A DNA stretch of 64,000 nt from Lachnospira sp. (GCA_017621205.1 JAGATQ010000058.1:1-64000); one strand, 5' to 3'. Shown: positions 17,747 through 27,465, numbered from the stretch's first letter. A program made the numbers and translations. Notes: generated by a model not told the origin, from the sequence alone.

Positions 17747-17789
17747 TGACAAATGTCATGGTGCCTTTGAAAAGTCGTGACAAATGACA
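17747..17789. promoter_or_regulatory. Tandem response-regulator-like operator sites
   Basis: TGACAAATGTCA at 17747-17758 is a palindrome (TGACA-AA-TGTCA). A close copy, TGACAAATGACA, lies at 17778-17789, exactly 31 bp (three helical turns) downstream. The second copy abuts the expected -35 position of a promoter whose -10 is TATAGT. This geometry is typical of activation by a NarL/LuxR-type response regulator, and such a regulator is encoded in the operon that follows. Confidence 0.6.
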
Positions 17790-17814
17790 TCTAACCATCC
17801 GTTGTTTTCTTCGG

Positions 17815-17820
17815 TATAGT
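17815..17820 (+). promoter_or_regulatory. -10 element of the membrane protein/two-component operon
   Basis: TATAGT with no recognisable -35 (TAACCA at the 17-bp position), 46 bases before the start codon. The weak -35 next to an operator suggests activator dependence. Confidence 0.5.
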
Positions 17821-17865
17821 GTAGGAAAGGAAACAAAAAAATATATTTAAAGGATGGTGTTTGAT

Positions 17866-19683
17866 ATGGAACAGAGAGAAAAAAATTCCGTTACCACAGT
17901 GTTATTTGTTGTAGGAGGCTTGTTTATTGCCGTAGCGGCGGTGCTGTTTGCAACGACAGCATGGAAAAGCTTTTCGCAGGGAGCAAAGGATATCACCGTG
18001 TTTTTGGTCATGGCGATTGGTTTTGTTTCTTCCTTTTTGGTTCGCCGGAAAGAAAAGCTTCAGAAAACAGCTACGGTTCTTTATTATCTTGCTACCGTGT
18101 TTTTGGGACTAACAGTTTATGCGTTGTTTGCCCATTATCTGATGCCGGATTCTGTGATGGAAATGGGTTCACTGTATAGTGGTGCAATAAACTGTTTCCC
18201 TGTATTTATGGCACATGTCAGTATGGCTGTTGCAGCAGGAATAAGTTTCTTTATGTTTCGGGGAACGTTGGATATGGTACTGCTTGTTTTACTAGTTGAT
18301 ATGTCTTTGTTTTGGGGAGGTAATAATTTTGATTCCTATACCACTTATCTGCCTGTTGTATTGAGTACCTTTGGTTTGATCCAGTTATTTTACACAGTAG
18401 CAATGCTGAAGGAGGAGATATGGAATCCATATGCAGACGATAATTTGCATACGGGTGCAGCGATATGCTATTGGTTTAATGTTGCACTCTATAGTTTATT
18501 GGTTTTCATTAATTTAGATACTGCTATGGTACAGACATCCAAATTCTTTGAAGCTTATTATATGAATCATCAGCTGCAAATTGGTCAGGTACTGAGTTTT
18601 ACTGTAAATGCTGGTATGCTCGTGTTAATGATTAGCCTGACTTATCGGAAGCTTTGTACAATGGCTCTTCGGATTCTGCAAAGTCTTAGTGTATTGCTGC
18701 TTGTTCCTGCAATTGCAATGCCATTAAAGGTTATAGTGGAAATATGTACTTACAGGGAAATGAAAGGGGATCTGTTATGCTTTCTTTGCTATGTATTATG
18801 CTGCTGCTTACTGGTCGCTTTGCCAAGAATAGAAATGCTGGTTCTCGCCGCTTCCTATGGAGGAATGATGGCATTCGTACAGGTGATGGTATATGGCATG
18901 TATTCCGGCACAAATGGTTGGATAGGGAATGAAACGGTATATCCATACTTAAGTATATTTCTGATAGCTTTTATACTGGTTCTGGTGCGTTGTTACCAAA
19001 AGGATTCATTATCGCTTTCTTCTCTTTTGCTTGAGGATAATTGTGGACTGCTTACATATCAGGAAATGTTTCGTTACAGAATGGAGGCATGTCTTAGTTT
19101 TGTCGTAGTACTGGTTTTACTGCTGCTCTATTATTGTACAGAACAAAGTATCACATTTGGTGTAAGTGTTCTTATTGCTTCCGGTATGCTGTTTGCAGCC
19201 TGCCATGCAAGGGGGGCAGGGGATGCCAGAAGTATATTGCTGACGATAGCATTGTTCTTCGCCGAACTGGCATTTTTTACACAGAATTTCTTCACCATTC
19301 CAGAGGAACTGCGTGTGGAATGGCGTATCCTGTTGCTGGCTCTGGGGCTAATTGCAGTCTGCCATATTTTTAGGGAGAAGAGAGATATCGAATTAGTTCG
19401 GTTTGTCAGTTTTTGTGGATTAATTGGTATTCAGCTTCTATATAATATCTGTTTTGGAGAAATATATAATGCATTGATTCTTGGAATAGTTGGAATTGTA
19501 ATTCTGCTTTATGGGGTGTTCGCAAATGATAAGAGTTATGTTTTGCTAGCAGCGGTTACACTGATTTGCCTTGTTGCCTATCTGACAAAATCTTTCTGGC
19601 TTTCCATTAGCTGGTGGGTATATCTGCTGGTTGCTGGTATTGTATTGATTGGATTGGCAATTAAGAAGGAGCGGGAGGGATGA
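17866..19683 (+). CDS. Polytopic membrane protein, DUF2157-like
   Basis: A 605-aa membrane protein with many hydrophobic helices spread along its length, and only short loops. The N-terminal part (LFVVGGLFIAVAAVLFATTA then WKSFSQGAKDITVFLVMAIG) resembles DUF2157-type proteins. No catalytic motif is visible. Start 17866 is preferred over the ATG at 17854 because AAAGGATGG is then correctly spaced. It precedes the histidine kinase by 82 bases and appears to be the first gene of its operon, so it may be the output or sensing partner of the two-component system. Function unknown. Confidence 0.7.
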   Translation: MEQREKNSVTTVLFVVGGLFIAVAAVLFATTAWKSFSQGAKDITVFLVMAIGFVSSFLVRRKEKLQKTATVLYYLATVFLGLTVYALFAHYLMPDSVMEMGSLYSGAINCFPVFMAHVSMAVAAGISFFMFRGTLDMVLLVLLVDMSLFWGGNNFDSYTTYLPVVLSTFGLIQLFYTVAMLKEEIWNPYADDNLHTGAAICYWFNVALYSLLVFINLDTAMVQTSKFFEAYYMNHQLQIGQVLSFTVNAGMLVLMISLTYRKLCTMALRILQSLSVLLLVPAIAMPLKVIVEICTYREMKGDLLCFLCYVLCCCLLVALPRIEMLVLAASYGGMMAFVQVMVYGMYSGTNGWIGNETVYPYLSIFLIAFILVLVRCYQKDSLSLSSLLLEDNCGLLTYQEMFRYRMEACLSFVVVLVLLLLYYCTEQSITFGVSVLIASGMLFAACHARGAGDARSILLTIALFFAELAFFTQNFFTIPEELRVEWRILLLALGLIAVCHIFREKRDIELVRFVSFCGLIGIQLLYNICFGEIYNALILGIVGIVILLYGVFANDKSYVLLAAVTLICLVAYLTKSFWLSISWWVYLLVAGIVLIGLAIKKEREG

Positions 19684-19765
19684 AATATATGCTGCGACTT
19701 GTAATTATGAGGAAAATAGAATAAACTGGTAGTGTCAAAGAGGGAGAAAGTAGAGAGGTGTAACT

Positions 19766-21466
19766 GTGATATATTGTGGAATCTATTTGATTATTATTTG
19801 TTCGGTTGTCCTTAGTATAGCAGTGCTTTTTCTTAAGGGTAGGAAAGCCTATGAGAACCGTCTGTTTTTAGGCTGTCAGTTCAGTGTTGTGTTATGGTGT
19901 GCTTCCCAGATTATGAATATGGTCAGTGGCCATCCTTCGAGCCTTTGGTTTTCCTATCTGTTTGGCAATATAGGTATCTGTTTCATTGGAACATTCTGGT
20001 TATTGTTTGCCTGTTATTATGGAAAAGAGGGACAATTAAGATATGGGAGGCTGTTAAAGGGAATTACTTATGGTATTTCTGTGTTTCATATTGGTGTTAT
20101 ATTAAGCAATCAGTATCATCATCTGTATTATGAGACATTTTCCATAAAAGAAGTAGCTCATGGTCCATTGTTTTATGTGAATGTTATATATACCTATTGC
20201 TGTGTGTTGGCAGGTTCTTATGTTTTGCTACGATATATGAAGCGTTATGAGATGGGAGAGCGTCGATATGCCCGGATACTGATTGTTGCCTCGGTTCTGC
20301 TCCCCACTTTGTTGAACGGAAGTTACTTAATAGGGCTGCTTCCTACTCAATATGATTTTACGCCGATGAGTTTTGGTATTTCCAGTATACTTGTGCTTTG
20401 TGCTACCATCCGTTACCGTTTCCTTGAGGTCAATGTTACTGCGTTTGATGCGGTGCTATATGGGCTGAGTGATGGAGTGGCGATTTATGATGGAAAACGC
20501 TTAAGCTACTCTAATCCGGCATTCCTTGAGCTGATGAAGCAAAGGCGGGGTGCAGAGGATAATGGGGGACAGGAGCTGTTTTGTGCATTTCAGATACTGG
20601 AGCAGAGGTCAGACGGATGCCTGCTTTATGATGAGATGACAGACCGATATTATGAGCTACAGCAATATCAGCAGAGGATGGGGGCAATGCAGGAGTTTGT
20701 CCGGGTAATGCCACTAATGGGGGAGGAAGGGCGAAGGGTATATGTCCTGTCTGATGTGAGCCGTTACTATGAGCTGTTAGAGAAGACGAAGGCACTTTCT
20801 ATCTCCAAGGAACAACTGGCACTCGCTAAGGAACGGAATCGGATTGCCCAGCAGGTGCATGATACGACAGGGCATACTCTGGTTATGATTCAATCCCTTT
20901 TGAAGCTTGCAATGTTTGCAGAGGAGGAGCAGAGAAATGATAGGGGTGAAGCCCAAACAACAATAACTTCTTCTGTTGAGGAGAATGAAAAGGAAGCAGG
21001 GGTGCTTTCTTATTTGGAGGAAGCAAAAGTACTTGTACAAAATGGGATTCGGGAGCTTCGGGAGGCGATTAATGACCTTAAGCAAGAAGAGAGCTATGAA
21101 TTAGTAACCAAGGGTATTATGCAGCTTGCCAAGCAAGTGAAAGAGATTCCGGTACAGGTAACGATACAGGGGACAGATAGTGAACGGTATTCCCATTTGT
21201 CTAATCTGCTCTATACTACTTTGCGGGAAAGCATTACCAACTGTTTGAAATATGCAAAGGCGACCCAGATGGATGTTGTGCTGCGGTTTAAAGAGGAGCA
21301 GATAGAATTACTAATTGCAGATGATGGTGTGGGTTGTGATGTGATTGTGGAAAATAATGGCCTTAAGGGAATACGGGAGCGGATTCTTAATGCAGGGGGA
21401 AGTGTTCGTTTTTCTTCGGAGCCGCAGGAGGGCTTTTTGACAAGAGTGCAGGTTCCTGTTTCGTAA
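19766..21466 (+). CDS. Sensor histidine kinase, 7TM N-terminus, HisKA_3
   Basis: A 566-aa sensor kinase. The N-terminal 215 residues hold about seven hydrophobic helices of the histidine-kinase 7TM type. A PAS-like cytosolic segment follows (about 225-330). The dimerisation helix is HisKA_3: RNRIAQQVHDTTGHTLVMIQ, phospho-acceptor His365. The C-terminal ATPase domain shows the N box (LRESITNCLKYAKA) and G boxes (ADDGVGCD, NGLKGIRERI). The start is GTG at 19766 with AGAGAGGTG upstream. It is paired with the LuxR-type regulator 60 bases downstream. A perfect palindrome GTGTTTGCAAACAC lies between the two genes (21477-21490). Confidence 0.9.
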   Translation: MIYCGIYLIIICSVVLSIAVLFLKGRKAYENRLFLGCQFSVVLWCASQIMNMVSGHPSSLWFSYLFGNIGICFIGTFWLLFACYYGKEGQLRYGRLLKGITYGISVFHIGVILSNQYHHLYYETFSIKEVAHGPLFYVNVIYTYCCVLAGSYVLLRYMKRYEMGERRYARILIVASVLLPTLLNGSYLIGLLPTQYDFTPMSFGISSILVLCATIRYRFLEVNVTAFDAVLYGLSDGVAIYDGKRLSYSNPAFLELMKQRRGAEDNGGQELFCAFQILEQRSDGCLLYDEMTDRYYELQQYQQRMGAMQEFVRVMPLMGEEGRRVYVLSDVSRYYELLEKTKALSISKEQLALAKERNRIAQQVHDTTGHTLVMIQSLLKLAMFAEEEQRNDRGEAQTTITSSVEENEKEAGVLSYLEEAKVLVQNGIRELREAINDLKQEESYELVTKGIMQLAKQVKEIPVQVTIQGTDSERYSHLSNLLYTTLRESITNCLKYAKATQMDVVLRFKEEQIELLIADDGVGCDVIVENNGLKGIRERILNAGGSVRFSSEPQEGFLTRVQVPVS

Positions 21467-21526
21467 ATAAATCAATGTGTTTGCAAACACCTAATTAATA
21501 TATATTTAAGGAGAGAGAAGAACTAT

Positions 21527-22243
21527 ATGGAAAAAATAAAAGTACTGATTGCGGATGATGTAAAAATATTAAGGCAGGGATTGAAAGCCATTTTAAGTCA
21601 TGATGCAGAACTTGAAGTAGTGGCAACAGCAGAAAATGGCAAGGAGGCTTTTGAAAAGTGCAAGGTTTATAGGCCGCATGTGGTGCTGATGGATATGCGT
21701 ATGCCAGAGTTTGACGGTGCGTATGGAATTGCTGCAATTAAAGAAATGCTGCCAGACATTAAGGTGCTGGTGCTTACTACCTTTGATGATGAGGAGACGG
21801 TGAATAAGGCGGTGGATAGTGGGGCAGATGGCTATATTTTGAAGGAAATGGAGGATGAGAAGGTTATTGCTTCAGTAAAAAGTGTTTATCAGGGTATTTC
21901 TGTATTTGGAAACAGTATATTTCAAGGCATGCGGGGACGTCTTCTGGCAGTGGAGCAGGATGCAGTTAAGCTGCCGAAGGAGGGGATAAACGCTTTACAG
22001 GGGCAAGAACGAGTATTTTATAGCATGAAAAGCAGACAGCTTATTACTTTTACGAAAAAGGAATTGGAGCTTCTGGGTCTGGTGGCAGAGGGATATGATA
22101 ACAAGGAGATTGCAGCGAGCCTTTGCATTGCAGAGGGGACTGCCCGCAACAATGTATCAAAGCTTTTGGAAAAAGTAGAGGCAAAGGACCGGACACAGTT
22201 GGCGGTCTATGCGGTAAAGCAAGGTCTGGATGGAGGGCTTTGA
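21527..22243 (+). CDS. NarL/LuxR-family response regulator
   Basis: A 238-aa response regulator. The receiver domain has the acidic pair ADD near residues 7-8, phospho-acceptor Asp56 (VVLMDMRMPEFDG) and conserved Thr and Lys (VLVLTTFDDEE, GYILKEM). The C-terminal LuxR helix-turn-helix is complete (FTKKELELLGLVAEGYDNKE, then EGTARNNVSKLLEKVEAKDR). The linker between the domains is longer than usual. Partner of the upstream HisKA_3 kinase. Likely binds the TGACAAATGTCA sites before the operon, giving autoregulation (inference). Confidence 0.93.
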   Translation: MEKIKVLIADDVKILRQGLKAILSHDAELEVVATAENGKEAFEKCKVYRPHVVLMDMRMPEFDGAYGIAAIKEMLPDIKVLVLTTFDDEETVNKAVDSGADGYILKEMEDEKVIASVKSVYQGISVFGNSIFQGMRGRLLAVEQDAVKLPKEGINALQGQERVFYSMKSRQLITFTKKELELLGLVAEGYDNKEIAASLCIAEGTARNNVSKLLEKVEAKDRTQLAVYAVKQGLDGGL

Positions 22244-22291
22244 TTATAATTACTAGCTTAATATAAAGCTCATGTACGAAGTTTGAGTTAA

Positions 22292-22316
22292 TAAAATATT
22301 CCTGTTTTGTCGATAT
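22292..22316 (+). promoter_or_regulatory. Possible sigma-D (SigD/FliA) flagellar promoter
   Basis: TAAA at 22292-22295 and GTCGATAT at 22309-22316, resembling TAAA-N15-GCCGATAT but with a 13-base gap, so short by one or two bases. Its position before the flagellar glycosylation genes supports the idea. Confidence 0.35.
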
Positions 22317-22363
22317 ATTAAAAAGCTATGATAGGAAAATGAAGCAGGCTGGAGGAAGAGAGA

Positions 22364-22615
22364 ATGAATAAAGAATTATTGAGAGAAGAATTGGAACATG
22401 TAACGGAGCTGTTTTATCAGCAGAAAAGCAAGGAAGGCTACGAAAAACTGCAGGTACTGCTGGCAGATATCAGTCTTTATGTGAGCAATGTGCAGGATGA
22501 AGAACAGCAGCAGGAGCTGTTAGAGACCCTCACGGAAGCACTTAATGCCATGGAGGAGAAAGATACGACGCTTCTGGCAGATATTTTGAAATATGAGCTG
22601 TTAGAGAAGTTATAG
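22364..22615 (+). CDS. Small helical protein, unknown
   Basis: An 83-aa, acidic, Glu/Leu/Gln-rich protein predicted to be wholly helical, without signal peptide or cysteines. RBS GGAGGAAG is well placed. It begins the flagellar glycosylation cluster, 43 bases before the first Maf gene. It may be a small chaperone or partner protein for flagellin or a Maf enzyme, as flagellar chaperones are of this size and type. I do not recognise the family. Confidence 0.65.
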   Translation: MNKELLREELEHVTELFYQQKSKEGYEKLQVLLADISLYVSNVQDEEQQQELLETLTEALNAMEEKDTTLLADILKYELLEKL

Positions 22616-22658
22616 AGTAGTTTTCAATATAGTATATTGCATAACGAGGAGATAGAAG

Positions 22659-24524
22659 ATGGCGACAAATTGGGAGAAAAATATTGCGGGAATCCGGGTG
22701 TGTCAGAAGTCTCTTGCAAGGCTTCTGGAGCCGTATAAGGATTATGATTACAGTCAGGTGGTTCATGAGATAGAGGCAAAGGATGGCAATCCGGTATTAG
22801 TACTTCATAAGGATGGCAAGGAGCATATTATGAATAGCCGGTTCCGCCCTATAGGCGAGGCAGAAAGCTACGCTGCACAATTTGATACTATTCGGAATAA
22901 ATCAGTGATTATGTTTTTTGGATTTGGCAATGGTACTTTTCCGAAATCTATCTACAAAAGAGGTTCTATGGATAAGGTTTTTTATGTCTTTTATGAGCCC
23001 TGTCTGGAATCCTTTTTATATACAATGCATCACCATGACCTGACAGAGATATTTGGTACGCTAAAGACCCATATATTCGTGGAGGGAATTAATGGCAATG
23101 GTATGGGTGCGTTGCTTCCTGATATTATTGACTGGGCGAATATGCCTCTTGCGAAGATGATGCATCTGCCAAAGTACCGGGAGTTGTTTCCGGAGGAGTA
23201 TCTTGTCTTTGCTAAAATTATTGAAGACAATTTTACTCGGCTGCATATGGCAAGGAATACGATGAATGAATATGCTCATAATTTTATGAATAATGTGATT
23301 CATCATACCCGGTATGCCTTTGAGGGGACTTCTGGCAGTGCGTTTATTAATGCATTTCCGAAGGATATGCCTGCGATTCTGGTGGCGGCAGGTCCATCCC
23401 TTTCTAAAAATGTTGAGGTGCTCAAAGAGGCTAAGGGAAAAGCCTTTATTTTATGTGTGGATACAGCATTTCGCCGGTTGATGGCAGAGGGGATTGATCC
23501 GGATGCAGTGATTGGAGTGGATTCTGTAAAAAGGGCGGCATATCAGGAGAACTATGTATCACATTATCAAAATATTATGTGGATTGCAGAAACAATATGT
23601 AATCATCGTGTAACCAAATTAGTGCATAGTTATCGCAATGTTATCTTAGATAGTGGAGACCAGATTAACAATGCTATCTATGAGAGAGCAGGCTGTCCAC
23701 TGCCTGCTCTTGCGACGGGGGGCTCTGTTGCTAATACTGCCTTTTCCCTTTTGGAGCTATGGGGGTTTGAGACCATTATTCTGATAGGACAGGATTTGGC
23801 CCTGACAGGCAACCGGAGGTATTCTGATAAGGATATCGATGCTGAAAAGGAGGCAATAGAAAAGGGATATAGTCTGATTGAAATAGAGGCATATGACGGA
23901 GGAACAGTAAAAACGAGGGAGGATTACCGTACCTATTTGAAATGGTTTGAATCAGCAATTGCTATAACGGATGCTAAGAGAGTCATTAATGCGACAGAGG
24001 GAGGAGCCATGATTCACGGTGCAGTGAATATGACGCTTAAGGATGCCCTAAACAAGTATGCTACAAAGGAGTATGATGTGCGTGCGTTGATTGATGCTGT
24101 ACCAAGGACATTGAATGAGGAGCAAAAGGATGAATTAGAGGTCTTTATAAGGAATTTCCCAAAGCGTGTGGAATTTTTCATTCGCATGTTTAAGGAAGGG
24201 CGGGACCTGACACAACGGGGAATGACGCTGTTGAACCGTGGTAATTTTGATGAAAAGGAATTACAAAAGTTAAAAAAACGGTTAGGAGAAATTGACGACA
24301 GTGTTTCTAACGAGCTGGAATTTGTACTGATTTGTAACCGGGCATCGGATGTGGATCGAAGGATTGCAAGGGAACTAACGGTTTCAGATGGGGAAGATGA
24401 TTCACCGGTTGATGTGCTGAACAGTATGCATGAGCTCTACTGTGGTTTTTTAGAAGCAATGGAGGATATAAAGTGGGCAGTCGGTAATCTGGAATGGCTT
24501 ATGGATGAAGAGGGAAGGCGGTAA
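22659..24524 (+). CDS. Maf-type motility-associated glycosyltransferase (MptE-like/DUF115), copy 1
   Basis: A 621-aa protein of the Maf family, thought to transfer nonulosonic acids such as pseudaminic or legionaminic acid to flagellin. The central DUF115/MptE-like domain begins near residue 240 with AILVAAGPSLSKNVEVLKEA and continues through DPDAVIGVDS, TGGSVANTAFSLLELWGFET and IGQDLALTGNRRYSDKD. N-terminal (1-230) and helical C-terminal (450-621) parts are of the Maf type. ATG with GAGGAG upstream. The CMP-sugar synthetase gene starts 1 base after its stop, so sugar activation and transfer are tightly coupled. Confidence 0.9.
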   Translation: MATNWEKNIAGIRVCQKSLARLLEPYKDYDYSQVVHEIEAKDGNPVLVLHKDGKEHIMNSRFRPIGEAESYAAQFDTIRNKSVIMFFGFGNGTFPKSIYKRGSMDKVFYVFYEPCLESFLYTMHHHDLTEIFGTLKTHIFVEGINGNGMGALLPDIIDWANMPLAKMMHLPKYRELFPEEYLVFAKIIEDNFTRLHMARNTMNEYAHNFMNNVIHHTRYAFEGTSGSAFINAFPKDMPAILVAAGPSLSKNVEVLKEAKGKAFILCVDTAFRRLMAEGIDPDAVIGVDSVKRAAYQENYVSHYQNIMWIAETICNHRVTKLVHSYRNVILDSGDQINNAIYERAGCPLPALATGGSVANTAFSLLELWGFETIILIGQDLALTGNRRYSDKDIDAEKEAIEKGYSLIEIEAYDGGTVKTREDYRTYLKWFESAIAITDAKRVINATEGGAMIHGAVNMTLKDALNKYATKEYDVRALIDAVPRTLNEEQKDELEVFIRNFPKRVEFFIRMFKEGRDLTQRGMTLLNRGNFDEKELQKLKKRLGEIDDSVSNELEFVLICNRASDVDRRIARELTVSDGEDDSPVDVLNSMHELYCGFLEAMEDIKWAVGNLEWLMDEEGRR

Positions 24525-24525
24525 T

Positions 24526-25530
24526 ATGAAGATTTTGGCGGTAATTCCCGCAAGAAGCGGTTCCAAAAGTGTACCTCATAAAAATATCCGTAAGATTGCA
24601 GGGAAGCCGATGCTTGCCTATTCGATAGAGCATGCCAAGGCATCGAAGTATATTAACCGGGTCATTGTCAGTACGGACAGTGAGGAATATGCAGCAATTG
24701 CAAGAGAATATGGAGCAGAGACACCCTTTTTGCGTCCGGAAGAGTATGCGACGGATACAGCACTGGATTATGATGTATTCTGCCATGCACTTACCTTTTT
24801 AAAAGAGAAAGAGGGCTATGAACCGGAGCTTGTGGTACAGCTTCGTCCGACGTATCCAATCCGAAGGATAGAGGATATTGATGGTATGATTGAGAAGCTG
24901 CTTGCAGACGAAGGAGCGGACTCCATTCGTTCCATTGCCCCTGCCAAGGAGATTCCCTATAAGATGTGGGTAAGAGGCGAGGGAGATAGAATTCTTCCGT
25001 TCCACAAGGACATACCAGAATGCTATAATATGCCAAGGCAGCAGCTTCCGAAGGTATATTATCAGAATGCCTGTATTGATATCTTTCGTCCGCGATGTAT
25101 CTATGAGTACCAGTCCATGACTGGGCGGCACATATTAGGTTATGAGATGGATAAAAATTATGATATTGATACGGAGGAGGAGTTTCATAGGGCAGCAAGC
25201 TATCTTACGATGATGCAGGGTGGCAAGCGGTTTGTTTTTGATATTGATGGGGTTATTGCCCAGTTTGATGCCAATCTTGACTATGCCAATGTAGAAGCAA
25301 ATGAACCGATGGTAAGAGCAATCCGTAAGCTTTATGAGGCAGGGAATACGATTGTGCTTCATACGGCACGGGGATATGTTACGGGTAAGGACTGGAGGGC
25401 GGTGACGGAGGAACAGCTAAAACGGTTTGGGTGTCCCTACCATGAACTGCATTTTGGGAAGCCCAATGCAGATTATTATGTGGATGATAAGATGCTGGAT
25501 ATGAATGAGCTGCTTTCCATGTTTGCATGA
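24526..25530 (+). CDS. CMP-sugar synthetase fused to HAD phosphatase
   Basis: A 334-aa fusion. Residues 1-225 are an acylneuraminate cytidylyltransferase (AVIPARSGSKSVPHKNIRKI, then IVSTDSEEYAAIA and LRPTYPIRRIEDID), which activates a nonulosonic acid as the CMP-sugar. Residues about 232-334 are a HAD-type domain with DIDGV (the DxD nucleophile/acid pair), HTARG, and GKPNADYYVDDK. A natural reading is that the HAD part dephosphorylates the nonulosonate 9-phosphate and the cytidylyltransferase then activates it; the substrate is inferred. No synthase (NeuB/PseI type) is in the window. The start at 24526 has GGAAGGCGG upstream. Confidence 0.88.
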   Translation: MKILAVIPARSGSKSVPHKNIRKIAGKPMLAYSIEHAKASKYINRVIVSTDSEEYAAIAREYGAETPFLRPEEYATDTALDYDVFCHALTFLKEKEGYEPELVVQLRPTYPIRRIEDIDGMIEKLLADEGADSIRSIAPAKEIPYKMWVRGEGDRILPFHKDIPECYNMPRQQLPKVYYQNACIDIFRPRCIYEYQSMTGRHILGYEMDKNYDIDTEEEFHRAASYLTMMQGGKRFVFDIDGVIAQFDANLDYANVEANEPMVRAIRKLYEAGNTIVLHTARGYVTGKDWRAVTEEQLKRFGCPYHELHFGKPNADYYVDDKMLDMNELLSMFA

Positions 25531-25590
25531 GCTAAGGCTTGTATGATAAGGAAGAAAGCTTAGATATAAAGGAAGGGAGAAGCCTGTTTA

Positions 25591-27276
25591 ATGGAAGCAA
25601 TACCAAGTTTAGAGGAAGCCAGACAATTGTATAATAACAACAAACGTGTATTTCGGTTTATGGAATATGTTGTTTACGATGCCAGAAAACAGGATTACGA
25701 GGGAGTAAACCTAAACCTAAAGAATGTAATCCGGTTTTTGGATGAGTGGATGAAGGAGGTAATCCGATTTGGTGTTGTTTTTGCAGGAGAAGTATGTTTT
25801 CCCGATATGAATAGTATTTCTGTGACGATAAACCAACTGCTTGAGACACAGAATCAGAGAGATTTTGTTTTGCTGGCAGATTACCTGGAGTTTAGTTTGA
25901 AGCCGCTATTAAATCAGGTGTTTGAATGCCTGCGGAATTGCTATGAGGATATTTTCTTTGAACCGCTTGATTTGAGGGAAATACCAGGATGTCTGTCGGC
26001 ACAGGAGCAGACGCTTATGGAGCTGGAAGCATATCCTTTGGAGGAGACAAGTTCGGGTTTTGCGACGCTTGCCCTTCAGGATGATAAGGGGACATATTAT
26101 CTGCATAGCAATGGGAATCCGATGCTGGAGGCAAGAACGATAGCAGAACAATATTATCAGCCGGAGCTGGAGCAATATTTAATTTATGGTGTCGGATTGG
26201 GTTATCATATTACTGAATTACTTTGGATGGGGGATGATATTGAGATTACTGTATATGAATGTGATATCCGGATGATTCGTACGGTGCTTCCCTATTGGGG
26301 ATGGCAGAGGTATTTTGCTTCTGGCAGGTTAACTATTGTTTATGACCCGGATTTATCAAAATTTGTTCATGCTTTGGATGAGGTTAAGGGACGGGGAGTT
26401 ATGATTCATGCTCCCTCTATTCGTAATTGTCATGTTGCTAAGAGGCAGGAGGCACTAAGGCTTTATTTTGCTAAGGAGAGTGCACTCCGTAAATGTGCCC
26501 CCATAATGGCTGCCAATTTTTACCGGAATCAAAAAAATTGTGTGGGATATGTCGATGAGTTAAAGGCAGAGTTTGAAGGAAAAACGGTAATCATTGTGGC
26601 AGCAGGGCCTTCCTATAGTAAAAATGCAGAGCAGCTAAGAAATTTACCAAAGGATACAGTGATTTTGGCAGTCACTACAATTTATAAAAAAATGCTTGCT
26701 ATGGGGATTTACCCGGATTATGTTGTTCATTCGGATGCACAAAAAAAGACATACAATCATTTGGTAGGAATTCAGGAAGATATCAATATTCCGATGCTGG
26801 TTTTATCAACCGCCTATGAGGCTATTGCCCGCTGTTATTCCGGGCCTGCCTATCTTGTCTGTCAAAAGGATTATGATTTGGCAGAAAACTATGCTAAGGA
26901 ACATAAGCTTTCCTGTTATGAGACCGGTGGGTCTGTAGCAACACTCGCATTATCTGTGGCAGTAGGGCTAAATGCCAAGCGGGTTATTTTTGTGGGGCTT
27001 GACCTTGCCTATACGGATGGGCTTGCACATGCAAAAGGGGTTTCCGGTCAGATTCCGGGAGATATGGAGGCAGTAAAGGTGCCGGGGTATTATGGTGGTA
27101 TGGTTTCTTCCTCTCTTATTTTTGCTGATTTTATCCAATGGTTTTCTAATTGTGTTAAGGAGATGGACACAAACCAATGTGAAGTGATTAATGCGACGGA
27201 GGGTGGTGCCAAAATCGAGGGAATGAAGCAAATGCCACTTGCCGAAGCATTAGCTGCTGACACATTAATTATTTAA
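25591..27276 (+). CDS. Maf-type motility-associated glycosyltransferase (MptE-like/DUF115), copy 2
   Basis: A 561-aa second Maf protein, divergent from copy 1. The DUF115 core begins near residue 332 with VIIVAAGPSYSKNAEQLRNL, then MGIYPDYVVHSDAQ, TGGSVATLALSVAVGLNAKR and VGLDLAYTDGLAHAKG. It has a long N-terminal domain (1-330) and lacks the C-terminal helical tail of copy 1, ending soon after INATEGGAKIEGM. RBS GGAAGGGAG. Two Maf proteins may modify different sites or use different sugars. Confidence 0.9.
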   Translation: MEAIPSLEEARQLYNNNKRVFRFMEYVVYDARKQDYEGVNLNLKNVIRFLDEWMKEVIRFGVVFAGEVCFPDMNSISVTINQLLETQNQRDFVLLADYLEFSLKPLLNQVFECLRNCYEDIFFEPLDLREIPGCLSAQEQTLMELEAYPLEETSSGFATLALQDDKGTYYLHSNGNPMLEARTIAEQYYQPELEQYLIYGVGLGYHITELLWMGDDIEITVYECDIRMIRTVLPYWGWQRYFASGRLTIVYDPDLSKFVHALDEVKGRGVMIHAPSIRNCHVAKRQEALRLYFAKESALRKCAPIMAANFYRNQKNCVGYVDELKAEFEGKTVIIVAAGPSYSKNAEQLRNLPKDTVILAVTTIYKKMLAMGIYPDYVVHSDAQKKTYNHLVGIQEDINIPMLVLSTAYEAIARCYSGPAYLVCQKDYDLAENYAKEHKLSCYETGGSVATLALSVAVGLNAKRVIFVGLDLAYTDGLAHAKGVSGQIPGDMEAVKVPGYYGGMVSSSLIFADFIQWFSNCVKEMDTNQCEVINATEGGAKIEGMKQMPLAEALAADTLII

Positions 27277-27465
27277 ATAAACAAATGGCTTTGTTGGATG
27301 GTAACCTGTCAATACAATAGCCCTGTAAATGTAAAAAGTATATTGTTAAAAAAAATGCGTACACTATTTCTGTTTATTATATTTAAACAGTGTGTTTTGT
27401 ATATCTCTTGGTAGTTATACAGAATGAGGAATTAGTGTTCGCATTTTTTGATTGAGGTGAAAAGC

